DNA of 64,000 bases, from assembly GCA_023957155.1 (NCBI GenBank), contig JAMLHK010000007.1, positions 1-64,000 of the forward strand, in the 5' to 3' direction. Shown here in pieces: positions 1 through 7,756 of this stretch. The position numbers and the translations under genes were made by a program. The notes beneath the pieces were generated by a model that saw nothing but the letters and a program-made list of their open reading frames with translations, did not search any database and was not told where the DNA came from. How positions within the stretch are numbered: the first letter of the stretch is position 1; every line of letters starts with the position of its first letter. Source of the DNA: Chitinophagaceae bacterium (GTDB lineage Bacteria; Bacteroidota; Bacteroidia; Chitinophagales; Chitinophagaceae).

Positions 1-1288
1 TGTAATAGTTAAAACTTAATCTGACAATTCTTAAATTAGTTAATTTAAAAACAGATTAAGATGACAACACAAAAAAAGTTAATTCAGCCGAAGTTGGGTG
101 TTCTAAAGCTGGCCGAGAAACTGGGTAATGTTTCTGAAGCCTGTAAAGTAATGGGATACTCCCGCGACAGTTTTTATCGGTTCCAGAAATTATATGAAGA
201 GGGCGGTGAGATGGCCTTGAAGGAGATTAGCCGTAGTAAGCCATTGTTGAAGAACCGTATTGAAAAAGCATTAGAAGATGTTGTAGTGGCCTATGCAACC
301 GAGCAACCAGCTCACGGGCAACAGCGTGTGAGTAATGAGTTGCTTAAAAGGGGGCAGATGGTAGCACCATCGACTGTTAGAAGTGTCTGGCTACGTCATG
401 ACCTGGAGACCTTTCAAAAGCGTTTAAAAGCATTAGAAGCCAAAGTTCAACAAGACGGTCTTGTTCTTACCGATGCACAGGTGGCAGCACTGGAAAAGAA
501 AAAAGAAGACGAACAAAGCAAAGGCGAAATTGAAACTCATCATCCAGGTTACCTGGGGTCGCAGGATACTTACTATGTTGGCTACATTAAAGGCGTAGGT
601 AAAATATACCAGCAGACGTTTATAGATACCTATACACGGGTGGCTTTTGCAAAGGTCTATGATCGGAAAAATGCTTTGGTAGCAGCCGATATGCTCAATG
701 ACAAAGTACTTCCTTTTTATCAGGAACAGGATATAAAGTTGCTACGTATTCTTACCGATAGAGGAACCGAATATTGCGGGGCAAGAGAGCATCACGAATA
801 TCAGCTTTATCTCAATATTGAAGATATTGACCACACCAAGACCAAAGCAAAGAGCCCTCAAACTAATGGCATTTGCGAACGGTTCCACCGCACCATGCAG
901 GAAGAATTTTACGCGATTGCTTTTAGAAAAAAGCTCTACAACACGCTGGAGGAACTTCAATCAGATATTGACCACTGGATCGATTTTTACAACAGCGAGC
1001 GTCCTCATAGTGGTCGTTATTGCTTTGGCAAGACACCGGCACAAACGTTTGCCGATAGTAAAAATTTAGCGCATGAAAAAGACCTCAACAACTTTTTCAG
1101 ACAAAGCATTAACTTTAAATCGCCAGACGAAACGGAAACAGGCGCTGCTGAGGAGCAACCTGTCAGGGATAGTCTGACAGACGGAAATGAAAAAGCGGTT
1201 GAATCTACAGCCGCTTCTTCTTCAAAATCATTTTTGTCTCAAATGCCTTAAAAAACCTAAACTGTCAGATTAAGTGATGACGATTACA
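1..1288 (+). mobile_element. Complete IS481-family insertion sequence
   Basis: The left end (1-29) and the reverse complement of the right end (1260-1288) align as imperfect terminal inverted repeats; both begin TGTAAT and share the block ACTTAATCTGACA. One transposase gene fills the interior. The left repeat starts at the first base of the window, so the outer target duplication cannot be checked and the window may begin at a contig break in a repeat. IS481 identity comes from the transposase; the boundaries are read directly. Confidence 0.88.
61..1251 (+). CDS. IS481-family DDE transposase
   Basis: 396 aa. It starts with a helix-turn-helix region (residues about 10-60, [20 protein letters not shown]) and a second winged-helix-like part, followed by an integrase core (rve) from about residue 160. 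Visible acidic catalytic candidates are the Asp in QDTYYVG, the Asp in LTDRGTEY and the Glu in NGICERFHR, in the order expected for DDE transposases. The last 40 residues are low-complexity and polar. It lies between matched inverted repeats, so the element looks intact and possibly active. Single-ORF organisation without frameshifting fits IS481 rather than IS3. Confidence 0.9.
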   Translation: MTTQKKLIQPKLGVLKLAEKLGNVSEACKVMGYSRDSFYRFQKLYEEGGEMALKEISRSKPLLKNRIEKALEDVVVAYATEQPAHGQQRVSNELLKRGQMVAPSTVRSVWLRHDLETFQKRLKALEAKVQQDGLVLTDAQVAALEKKKEDEQSKGEIETHHPGYLGSQDTYYVGYIKGVGKIYQQTFIDTYTRVAFAKVYDRKNALVAADMLNDKVLPFYQEQDIKLLRILTDRGTEYCGAREHHEYQLYLNIEDIDHTKTKAKSPQTNGICERFHRTMQEEFYAIAFRKKLYNTLEELQSDIDHWIDFYNSERPHSGRYCFGKTPAQTFADSKNLAHEKDLNNFFRQSINFKSPDETETGAAEEQPVRDSLTDGNEKAVESTAASSSKSFLSQMP

Positions 1289-1688
1289 ATACATATCCGG
1301 TGGCCATCTAAAAAAGATGTGGTCTGTAAGGCTCGAATCTGCTGGCAGGCAGGTTCCCACCAACCAGTAAAGATTTGAACTTTTATTGTGGTATCTGTTT
1401 ATTGCTGATCTTCCGCAATGAGAATAGTTCTCACTGAAGATAAATACTCCCTGATTGATTATTTTATAATGTTCTGCTCTTTGTTATGTAAAGGGAATAT
1501 TTTGCCACAAACCAGCCTGATGTACAATAGCTTCATTTTATTTCTGCCCTATAGGTGCGCGTACAACAGTATGATTGTGGATACCATTCGGAAAAGTACT
1601 TACATATCTGGATTATGATTCCGATATTAGTATACCGGATTTGACCGAAAAGGTATAATCTAAACATCAGACTCAATATTAAAAAGGT
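1289..1688. other. Intergenic region between IS and phospholipase gene
   Basis: About 400 bp with no convincing gene. A 66-codon frame at 1418-1618 has no signal, motif or ribosome-site support. A weak inverted repeat is visible near 1309-1333 (GGCCATCT with AGATGTGGTC). The promoter of the downstream phospholipase gene should lie here, but I see no clear TAnnTTTG box close to it. Confidence 0.4.
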
Positions 1689-3866
1689 ATGTCAAATTTG
1701 ATCGCCAGAAGAAAATTCATCAAAATGTCAGCTGGTGCCGGAATGGCAACGGCAATATGGACGCCCCTGCTTGAGAAAGCATTGGCTGTAAAAGCCAATA
1801 ATGCTACCAGGTCAATCCTGGATGTAAAGCATATTGTGATCCTCATGCAGGAGAACCGTTCTTTCGACCATTACTTTGGAGCAATGAAGGGTGTTCGGGG
1901 GTTTGGCGACCGGTTCCCTATTCCGCTGGAAAGCGGGAAAAGAGCGTTTCACCAGTCAGACGGTAAAAAGATCATTCCCCCGTACAGGGCGAACAAAAGA
2001 ACTACCAACGCGGCTTTGATCAATGGTACGCCACACGATTTCCCGGATACACAAGCCGCCTGGAACCAGGGTAAATACGGCTTTTGGCCTTTGTTTAAAA
2101 AGCCGTATTCCATGGCGTATTATACCAGGGAGGAAATACCTTTTCAGTATGCCATGGCCGAATCGTTTACGATCTGTGATGCCTATCATTGTTCGGTAGC
2201 TACAGGAACCGACCCCAACCGCATCGTTTTTTGGTCGGGCTCTAATTTCGATCCTGAAAAACGGGCGGCAGGTATTAATTGTACCGATGAACATTCAGAG
2301 CCGGTCAATGTACGGTGTTGGATTACCGGTAAAATGCCCGATCCGGAATATACATACAGGGCTAATGCCTTTACCTGGCCAACCATACCCGATGTGTTGC
2401 AGGAAGCAGGTATCAGTTGGAAGATCTACCAGGATCCGAATAATAACTGGACGGGCGCGATGCATGGCTGTCTGGCGTTTGAAAGTTTCAGGAATGCTAA
2501 ACCGGGATCGCCGGTTTATGAAAATGGTATGCGGCACTGGTCTGTACAGGATCTGATGAACGATGTAAAGAATAATACGCTTCCGCAGGTAAGCTGGGTA
2601 TTGCCTTCGCAGGATGATTCGGAGCATCCGGGTGCGCCGTCAAGTCCTTACCGGGGTGCGGATTTTACGCACAGCGTTTTGAGCGCCGTTACTGCTGATC
2701 CTGAAGTATGGAGCAAAACGGTTTTCTTTCTTACGTTCGATGAAAATGACGGTCTTTTTGATCATCTGCCTGCACCCGCGGTGCCTTCTTATAACCTTGA
2801 TGGTACGTTGGCTGGCAAATCCACGCTTGACCTGCGGGGTATGTATTTTCATAACGACAAAGGAACAGATGAATTTCCCAATATTCATTGGGGTGCCAAC
2901 AGCAAAAGGATCTACCAGGATAAAAGAGATACCATTACGGGAAACATACGCCCCTGGGGACTCGGACCACGTGTACCCATGTATATCATCTCTCCCTGGA
3001 GCAAAGGCGGTTGGGTAAATTCAGAAGTGGCCGATCATACATCTGTTGGCCAGTTCATAGAAAAACGTTTTGGAGTGGTTATACCAGCCATCAGTCCCTG
3101 GCACCGGGCGGTTTGCAGCGATCTTACCTCTGCTTTTGATTTTGAAACGCCTAATGATCCTGTATTCCCTGCTATGCCTGAAACCTCCGACTATGCGGCT
3201 ATGGATGAGGCATCCAAAAAGCTGCCCAAGGCCCTGGCTCCCGAAACACCCGCTCCGTTGTACCAGGAAAAAGGAGTCAGATATTCAAGAAAGCTTCCTT
3301 ACCGTTTGTATACTTATTACAAAGCGCTGAAAGACGAAAATAAAATAAGGCTGGTATTTGAAAACAAAGGCGCTGCGGGGGCTGTGTATCATGTGTACGA
3401 TATGAATCACCTGCAAAAAATACCCCGGCGTTACACAGTAGAGTCCGGCAAAGCATTGAGCGATGAATGGGATACTGTGGGCAATAACGGATCGTATGAT
3501 CTTGAAGTATACGGACCGAACGGCTACTTTCATAAATTTTCCGGTAGCATTCAAAATCATGAGCCGGAGGTTAAGTTAGTATATGATCATGTAAAGGGCT
3601 CTATTTCGGCGGACTTACATAATCCAACCGGTCATCCTGTTAGCGTAACCATTGTTTCAAATGCGTACCAGTATAAAGATAAAGGCCCCTGGTTGATAAC
3701 GCTAAAGGCGGGAAAAAAGAAAAGTAAATCATGGGACCTGAAAAACAGTGGTAACTGGTATGATTTCTCTATTAAGACAGATGATGGATTTCTACATCGC
3801 TTTGCAGGAAGGATAGAGATCCAACGGCATAGCATAAGCGATCCGGCAATGGCAACGGAAATTTAG
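1689..3866 (+). CDS. Phosphocholine-type phospholipase C (phosphoesterase family), Tat-exported
   Basis: 725 aa. Residues 7-12 (RRKFIK) followed by a small hydrophobic stretch form a twin-arginine signal, so the protein should be exported folded. The phosphoesterase domain opens with the family block QENRSFDHYFG (residues 54-64, E55/N56/D60/H61), continues through CDAYHCSVATGTDPNR and FDENDGLFDH, and ends near residue 490. Two repeated beta domains (about 525-620 and 625-705) match the C-terminal DUF756 pair of bacterial phospholipase C/acid phosphatases. The length equals Pseudomonas PlcH/PlcN-type enzymes. It probably hydrolyses phosphatidylcholine or sphingomyelin in the periplasm or outside; acid phosphatase activity is the alternative. 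It stands alone between an IS and a tRNA-linked island. Confidence 0.9.
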   Translation: MSNLIARRKFIKMSAGAGMATAIWTPLLEKALAVKANNATRSILDVKHIVILMQENRSFDHYFGAMKGVRGFGDRFPIPLESGKRAFHQSDGKKIIPPYRANKRTTNAALINGTPHDFPDTQAAWNQGKYGFWPLFKKPYSMAYYTREEIPFQYAMAESFTICDAYHCSVATGTDPNRIVFWSGSNFDPEKRAAGINCTDEHSEPVNVRCWITGKMPDPEYTYRANAFTWPTIPDVLQEAGISWKIYQDPNNNWTGAMHGCLAFESFRNAKPGSPVYENGMRHWSVQDLMNDVKNNTLPQVSWVLPSQDDSEHPGAPSSPYRGADFTHSVLSAVTADPEVWSKTVFFLTFDENDGLFDHLPAPAVPSYNLDGTLAGKSTLDLRGMYFHNDKGTDEFPNIHWGANSKRIYQDKRDTITGNIRPWGLGPRVPMYIISPWSKGGWVNSEVADHTSVGQFIEKRFGVVIPAISPWHRAVCSDLTSAFDFETPNDPVFPAMPETSDYAAMDEASKKLPKALAPETPAPLYQEKGVRYSRKLPYRLYTYYKALKDENKIRLVFENKGAAGAVYHVYDMNHLQKIPRRYTVESGKALSDEWDTVGNNGSYDLEVYGPNGYFHKFSGSIQNHEPEVKLVYDHVKGSISADLHNPTGHPVSVTIVSNAYQYKDKGPWLITLKAGKKKSKSWDLKNSGNWYDFSIKTDDGFLHRFAGRIEIQRHSISDPAMATEI

Positions 3867-4140
3867 CGGTGATATTTTTTAGACGATTTCTAAGACATTC
3901 AATATGAAAAAATTTAAGAAAATAGTATTCATTATATAGTTCGGCACTCACAAACAGTATAATAAAATAAACGCGAAGAAAGTAAGTTATGTTAAACCCA
4001 ATAAAAATGGTCAGCAGTATGAAAATGCGTTAACCCGTGCTTATGCGCTGATGCAATTCGTCACCTTTCTCTGTACAAATACAGAACTGCTGTCGGGTTT
4101 GCCCACCAAAGCCTGTGCCGAGAGTATTATGTTACCAAAT

Positions 4141-4177
4141 AAAAAGCCCGCCTTCGCAAAAGCTTCGGCGGGCAAAA
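4141..4177 (-). terminator. Rho-independent-type terminator next to tRNA fragment 1
   Basis: On the minus strand, GCCCGCC pairs with GGCGGGC around a short loop and is followed by TTTTT. It lies directly downstream of the tRNA 3' fragment at 4178-4205, as a tRNA terminator would. Confidence 0.6.
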
Positions 4178-4205
4178 GTCGGGAGGACAGGATTGCCTGC
4201 GGTGA
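4178..4205 (-). pseudogene. 3' fragment of a tRNA-Pro (copy 1, T-loop damaged)
   Basis: The minus strand reads CGCAGG then CAATCCTGTCCTCCCGAC. This is the tRNA-Pro 3' end seen at 18388-18461, with three to four bases lost from the T loop. It has its own terminator hairpin (4141-4177). It is a second 3' remnant besides the one at 4341-4363. Confidence 0.65.
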
Positions 4206-4303
4206 TCCTTAAAAGGGGTGTTCAAATAACTCCGCCTCTACGCGCTTCGCGCGTTTGGGCTTTTCGTTTTTCCGCTTGTACGAGCGCGCTCGACGCTGCA
4301 AAA

Positions 4304-4334
4304 CAAAAAGCCCCTGGCTTCGCCAGAGGCTCCG
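4304..4334 (-). terminator. Terminator of the displaced tRNA-Pro 3' end
   Basis: The minus strand shows an AGCCTCTGGC / GCCAGGGGCT stem with a GAA-type loop, followed by TTTTTG. It is a few bases after the tRNA 3' fragment at 4341-4363. It is probably the original chromosomal terminator of the tRNA-Pro gene, pushed to the far end of the island by integration. Confidence 0.65.
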
Positions 4335-4340
4335 TTATTT

Positions 4341-4363
4341 GTCGGGAGGACAGGATTCGAACC
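4341..4363 (-). repeat. Island attachment site, distal copy (tRNA-Pro 3' end)
   Basis: This 23-bp stretch is identical, in the same orientation, to 18387-18409, which is the 3' end of the intact tRNA-Pro gene. It contains the T loop and 3' acceptor strand. Identity stops on both sides at the same point (4340/18386 and 4364/18410). Direct repeats of a tRNA 3' end around an integrase-bearing AT-rich segment are the usual mark of tRNA-targeted integration. Confidence 0.85.
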
Positions 4364-4532
4364 GACCAATTATCTTATTGAAAATCAACCTGTTTGCTAA
4401 TCTTATTTCACGCTACTCACGGAATAACTCACACATGAATTTGATGAAAGAACTTATATGCAAAGTAATGAAAGCAACAAAATAAAACAATTATAAAATT
4501 CTTAAAATAAATTCAGATACATTTGAATAGTC

Positions 4533-5885
4533 CTATCCAATGCGTTGCAGCCTTGTCTCGATGTTATTCATAATATCCTCCCGAATCATATCGCATATTT
4601 CATCAATTTCATTTTCCAGGGATTCATGATACATCTTCCTTATAAAAGGTTGCTGCCTGTTATAGTTAGTCAGTGTAAAGCCATACCAATATGCCTCCAT
4701 TGTGAAGGTTAGGTGAACCACAATATCAAACGCATCAACTCCTGCTTTCTTGTAACCGCTCAACCTATATTGAAAATTAATGTCTTTATTGCTTCTTAGA
4801 TTTTGCTCTTCATTCCAAAAATCCCCCAATTCGCTAAGGGTGTTCATTACGGAATTACCGCTGTACCAATATTTGTTTGCAGAAAGAAAATCAGTATCAA
4901 ATTCCATTAAAGTTTTTATCAGCTTTTCAAATAAAGGCTTTATACTACTGTCAAAGAGATTGGTAAGAAGGTCAAATGATGCAGACGTTAATAAAATTTC
5001 GCCTGATGAAAAAGTAAATTTTTTGACTTTTTTAATTGGTTGAGCTTTCTTTAGTTCGAACAAATCTCGTTCGATCTGTTCTTCCCAGATAATCATTTCC
5101 TCTAAGAATTTTACTAGCCCTTTTTGTGTTAAAAAATAGACTAAGGCATGACTTCTTTTTTCATTATAGTGATAATTAAATATAAACCTTGAACAATCCA
5201 CCGAGATGAGTTTAGGCGCAGCAGAATCTTCCAGCATTACCTCATACAAATCTCCTTTAAACAAAATGACTGGAAGGAAATAAAATTGTCTTGTATAATC
5301 CGCTATAGCTGCACTACTTCTATCACGTTCGCTCCACCAACGAACCTCATCCTCACAATGCTGCGTGACTTTAGAAAGTCCTGAGTAAAGTTCATCGGGA
5401 TGCACAGCCATAAGCTCTTCGCCCGTTTTTTTTTGTTGAAATGAGCAATACTGAGTAAATATATTCTTTCTAAGTTCCAAGTCTGTTGGTCCATCATAGA
5501 AAGCCGGGTCACCGGTTCCGAAACCAAATGTAACACCTGTTTCCACAAACTTAAACAAGCTGTCCATATCTGTATTGGGAGAATACTTGTAGCGCGACAG
5601 CAAAGCAATAGGAAAACTATTATTTTTGATTTCAAACACGAATTTAATCTTCCCTGAAACCTTATACTCTGCCCGTTCGGCATTGTATTTATGATATTCA
5701 GCTGTCATGTCTATTTCTCGACTTTTTCCGGTAAGTTGATCTATAATTACCTGATTGGGTTCCACAAAGAAACCTAGCTCTTGCAATGTTTTGGCAATTT
5801 CTGATTCAAATAAATAGCCTGAACGCTGCAGGGATTCAATCATCTCTGATTCGGTCAGAGCCCGCTTTTCTTTCGTTGGGTTCAT
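4533..5885 (-). CDS. Predicted PD-(D/E)xK nuclease-domain protein, island gene 4
   Basis: 450 aa; family not recognised. The N-terminal 90 residues look like a restriction-endonuclease-like fold of the Mrr type: a helix with Glu (FESEIAKTLQELGF, E29), then REID (D59), then FEIKN (E85-x-K87), matching the E...D...ExK core. The remaining 360 residues have no motif I can name. They include a helical stretch at about 260-300 (LVKFLEEMIIWEEQIERDLF) and a mixed C-terminal part. It has no signal peptide. It is the last of four leftward genes. A TATCTTTG box at 5993-6000 about 100 bp upstream suggests it may also have its own promoter. It is likely cytoplasmic and DNA- or RNA-acting; substrate unknown. 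Confidence 0.7.
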   Translation of the reverse strand: MNPTKEKRALTESEMIESLQRSGYLFESEIAKTLQELGFFVEPNQVIIDQLTGKSREIDMTAEYHKYNAERAEYKVSGKIKFVFEIKNNSFPIALLSRYKYSPNTDMDSLFKFVETGVTFGFGTGDPAFYDGPTDLELRKNIFTQYCSFQQKKTGEELMAVHPDELYSGLSKVTQHCEDEVRWWSERDRSSAAIADYTRQFYFLPVILFKGDLYEVMLEDSAAPKLISVDCSRFIFNYHYNEKRSHALVYFLTQKGLVKFLEEMIIWEEQIERDLFELKKAQPIKKVKKFTFSSGEILLTSASFDLLTNLFDSSIKPLFEKLIKTLMEFDTDFLSANKYWYSGNSVMNTLSELGDFWNEEQNLRSNKDINFQYRLSGYKKAGVDAFDIVVHLTFTMEAYWYGFTLTNYNRQQPFIRKMYHESLENEIDEICDMIREDIMNNIETRLQRIG

Positions 5886-5992
5886 ACTAACAGTTAAAAT
5901 AAATAATATCGTTAAAATGTTGTAATAATATTTTCTTCTGTCTTACTCAAGAATGTTTGTATTTCTCAGAAATATCATCAGTACATTTGTTT

Positions 5993-6000
5993 CAAAGATA
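5993..6000 (-). promoter_or_regulatory. Bacteroidota -7 box (TATCTTTG) upstream of the 450-aa nuclease gene
   Basis: An exact TAnnTTTG match on the minus strand, in the 130-bp gap between the protease gene and the nuclease gene, giving a leader of about 100 nt. No clear -33 TTG was checked at the right spacing. Confidence 0.5.
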
Positions 6001-6015
6001 TGATGCAGGATATTT

Positions 6016-6870
6016 TCATCTTAATACAGAAGGGTTTTTTCCGAATATTCTTTTTACCTGATTGTGCATTCGACTATTAAATTTGAATTTAAGTCCTTCC
6101 GAATCAATCATAGCATGTAGAAGAATATTGATGCTGTTAGCAATAAGGCTAGGGTACTTACCAGTTCGGAATTCAGTCATAATGCCTACGAGGTAGGCAT
6201 GCGCTTTAAATCTATTACCCTTATTCTCAAGCACCGTGTACCACACCCCCCCGCCACTTAAGCCGTAATGCTGGATCTTCACTTTTTCCATGATATAAGT
6301 CTTTATGTTTGTAGCCTTTCCCATAAACTCAAGCACAACATGATCGTTCATATTAAGTTGGTAATAGTCATATACCTTTTTCGACTGCTCTTTTACGAAG
6401 TAACTTATTCCTTTATTGATCTGCGTTGGATATCCGTACACACAATAAACAGGTTCCTGAAAAAATCCATTGGGAAAAAGAAATCTGTCAATTGTCAAGA
6501 ACTTGTATCTTAACGACAGGGATAGTACTTGCTTGTCGGTCAATCTGATATATCCTAAATCGATCCTGCTTTCTATTCCCTTAATACCCATTACCGAGCC
6601 ATTCAATTCTATATATGCGTCCTCACCAAGCTCAACAAAAAGTGTGTTCGATTCTGAGATATGTTCAACTACATGTAAAGCCGTTAGTAGATAAATCGAA
6701 TTGCTAAGCATAGCTAAAACGCCTGATGCATAGCGTTTCATTTTACCAGCCTCTTTGACAAAAAGTTGGCAAGTATATGGGGCAATCAGCCGCTCGGCTA
6801 ATTTCTCCAGTTCTTCATTAATTATCTTATCAACAAGTATATCGAGTTCATCTATAAGTAAATCGTTCAT
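6016..6870 (-). CDS. Trypsin-like serine protease domain protein, island gene 3
   Basis: 284 aa. The catalytic triad of the trypsin/S1 fold is visible in order: H66 in LLTALHVVEH, D104 in SRIDLGYIRL and S205 in GLSGGGVWY, with the oxyanion-type GxSGG. There is no signal peptide or membrane anchor, so this is a cytosolic protease, unusual for the fold outside defence and signalling loci. The first 35 residues are an amphipathic helix rich in Leu/Glu/Asp that could mediate dimerisation or partner binding. Gaps of 91 bp to the HEPN gene upstream and 130 bp to the nuclease gene downstream place it inside the candidate system. Inferred role: proteolytic activation of, or response to, a partner nuclease. 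Confidence 0.8.
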   Translation of the reverse strand: MNDLLIDELDILVDKIINEELEKLAERLIAPYTCQLFVKEAGKMKRYASGVLAMLSNSIYLLTALHVVEHISESNTLFVELGEDAYIELNGSVMGIKGIESRIDLGYIRLTDKQVLSLSLRYKFLTIDRFLFPNGFFQEPVYCVYGYPTQINKGISYFVKEQSKKVYDYYQLNMNDHVVLEFMGKATNIKTYIMEKVKIQHYGLSGGGVWYTVLENKGNRFKAHAYLVGIMTEFRTGKYPSLIANSINILLHAMIDSEGLKFKFNSRMHNQVKRIFGKNPSVLR

Positions 6871-6961
6871 TGAATTGAGTTTGCTGTGAGAAAATCGGCT
6901 CGATACTAGAAATTTCTCCTTTTAAGGGAAGATCTGAAGCTTTTGCTTGATTTGCCAATAT

Positions 6962-7753
6962 TTATCGGGCTCTGTCCAGTATTTTATGTACCATTGAAAC
7001 TGACGTCATAATATCCAATGCTTCATCCTCTTGAATCTGGAATTTTATTTTGGGAATATGAGCAGTAGGGTTTCGGATTAAGCCAAAAAGACCTTTGATG
7101 ATATTTGCCAATCCTAAATGCTCGCTCCGGTGCGTGTCAGTTTGAAGCAAATTAATTCTAATTAATGGACTGTTAAGCGAAAATGCCGTATCTACAAGAG
7201 CTTGTCCATCGGCATATAACCCAGTTGTTTCACGTATCCTATCTGCAATGCTTTTTATAGCCTCAAAAACTGAATGAAAGTAATTTTCTACTAATAGCTC
7301 AGCATTGCAGTAGTTCATTACAGTCGGATGTACATTTCTATTTTCTAACTTGTACTTGAAAATGCTCGCTCTTTGTTGAGCTTCGGTAATAGTTGTGGAT
7401 TTGTCGACTCTTCTCAGAGTACCTTTATCAGAGATCTCTGTTCCAATGAAAGACAAGCACTTGTTTAGTTCATTCCTCCTGCTTTCAAAAAGCTGAGGGT
7501 TTTGAATATATCTTGCTGGTTGCATGGCATTTTTTAGAAAGTTCAAAATATGATCCGATCTCTGAAACTCATTTTGCCAGTTAATAAATGCATTATACAA
7601 TCGCTTCCATTTAGTAGTTGAAGGATCAGTATCCGGAATATTGCTGTCCGCTAATATTTTCCCTATTTCTTGGCCTGTTAATCCCAAATTTGTTTCAGCA
7701 ATGCATCGGCATATACTTTCAAGAAAATGCAGTTCGATAATCGGAGTTGCCAT
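6962..7753 (-). CDS. TIGR02391 (Hypoth_Ymh) family protein with HEPN-type RX4H motif
   Basis: 263 aa. The C-terminal half (about residues 125-263) matches the TIGR02391/Ymh family, ending in the signature block GLFGLIRNPTAHI. In this, R227 and H232 form an R-x4-H motif, the catalytic pattern of HEPN ribonucleases. The N-terminal 120 residues are helical and less conserved. Members of this family recur in plasmid, phage and defence contexts. Its start lies 3 bp after the stop of the 1271-aa gene, so the two are almost certainly translated from one transcript. Inferred to be an RNA-cleaving effector or toxin; a purely structural HEPN role is the alternative. Confidence 0.78.
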   Translation of the reverse strand: MATPIIELHFLESICRCIAETNLGLTGQEIGKILADSNIPDTDPSTTKWKRLYNAFINWQNEFQRSDHILNFLKNAMQPARYIQNPQLFESRRNELNKCLSFIGTEISDKGTLRRVDKSTTITEAQQRASIFKYKLENRNVHPTVMNYCNAELLVENYFHSVFEAIKSIADRIRETTGLYADGQALVDTAFSLNSPLIRINLLQTDTHRSEHLGLANIIKGLFGLIRNPTAHIPKIKFQIQEDEALDIMTSVSMVHKILDRAR

Positions 7754-7756
7754 TTT

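Larger units (their letters stand above)
3904..4212 (+). pseudogene. Possible relic reading frame with in-frame TAG
   Basis: From the ATG at 3904 the frame reads 11 codons, meets TAG at 3937-3939, then stays open for another 90 codons (FGTHKQYNKINAKK, then ENALTRAYALMQ...). The distal part runs through a terminator and a tRNA fragment, so the tail is not genuine coding sequence. It may be the remains of a small gene cut by integration. I recognise no family; support is weak. Confidence 0.2.

Noticed and set aside
1418-1618. 66-codon frame after the IS element
   Set aside because: No signal, motif or start-site support; composition is non-coding.
4115-4381. 88-codon frame across tRNA fragments and terminators
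   Set aside because: It translates structural RNA and hairpin sequence; an artefact of the attachment region.
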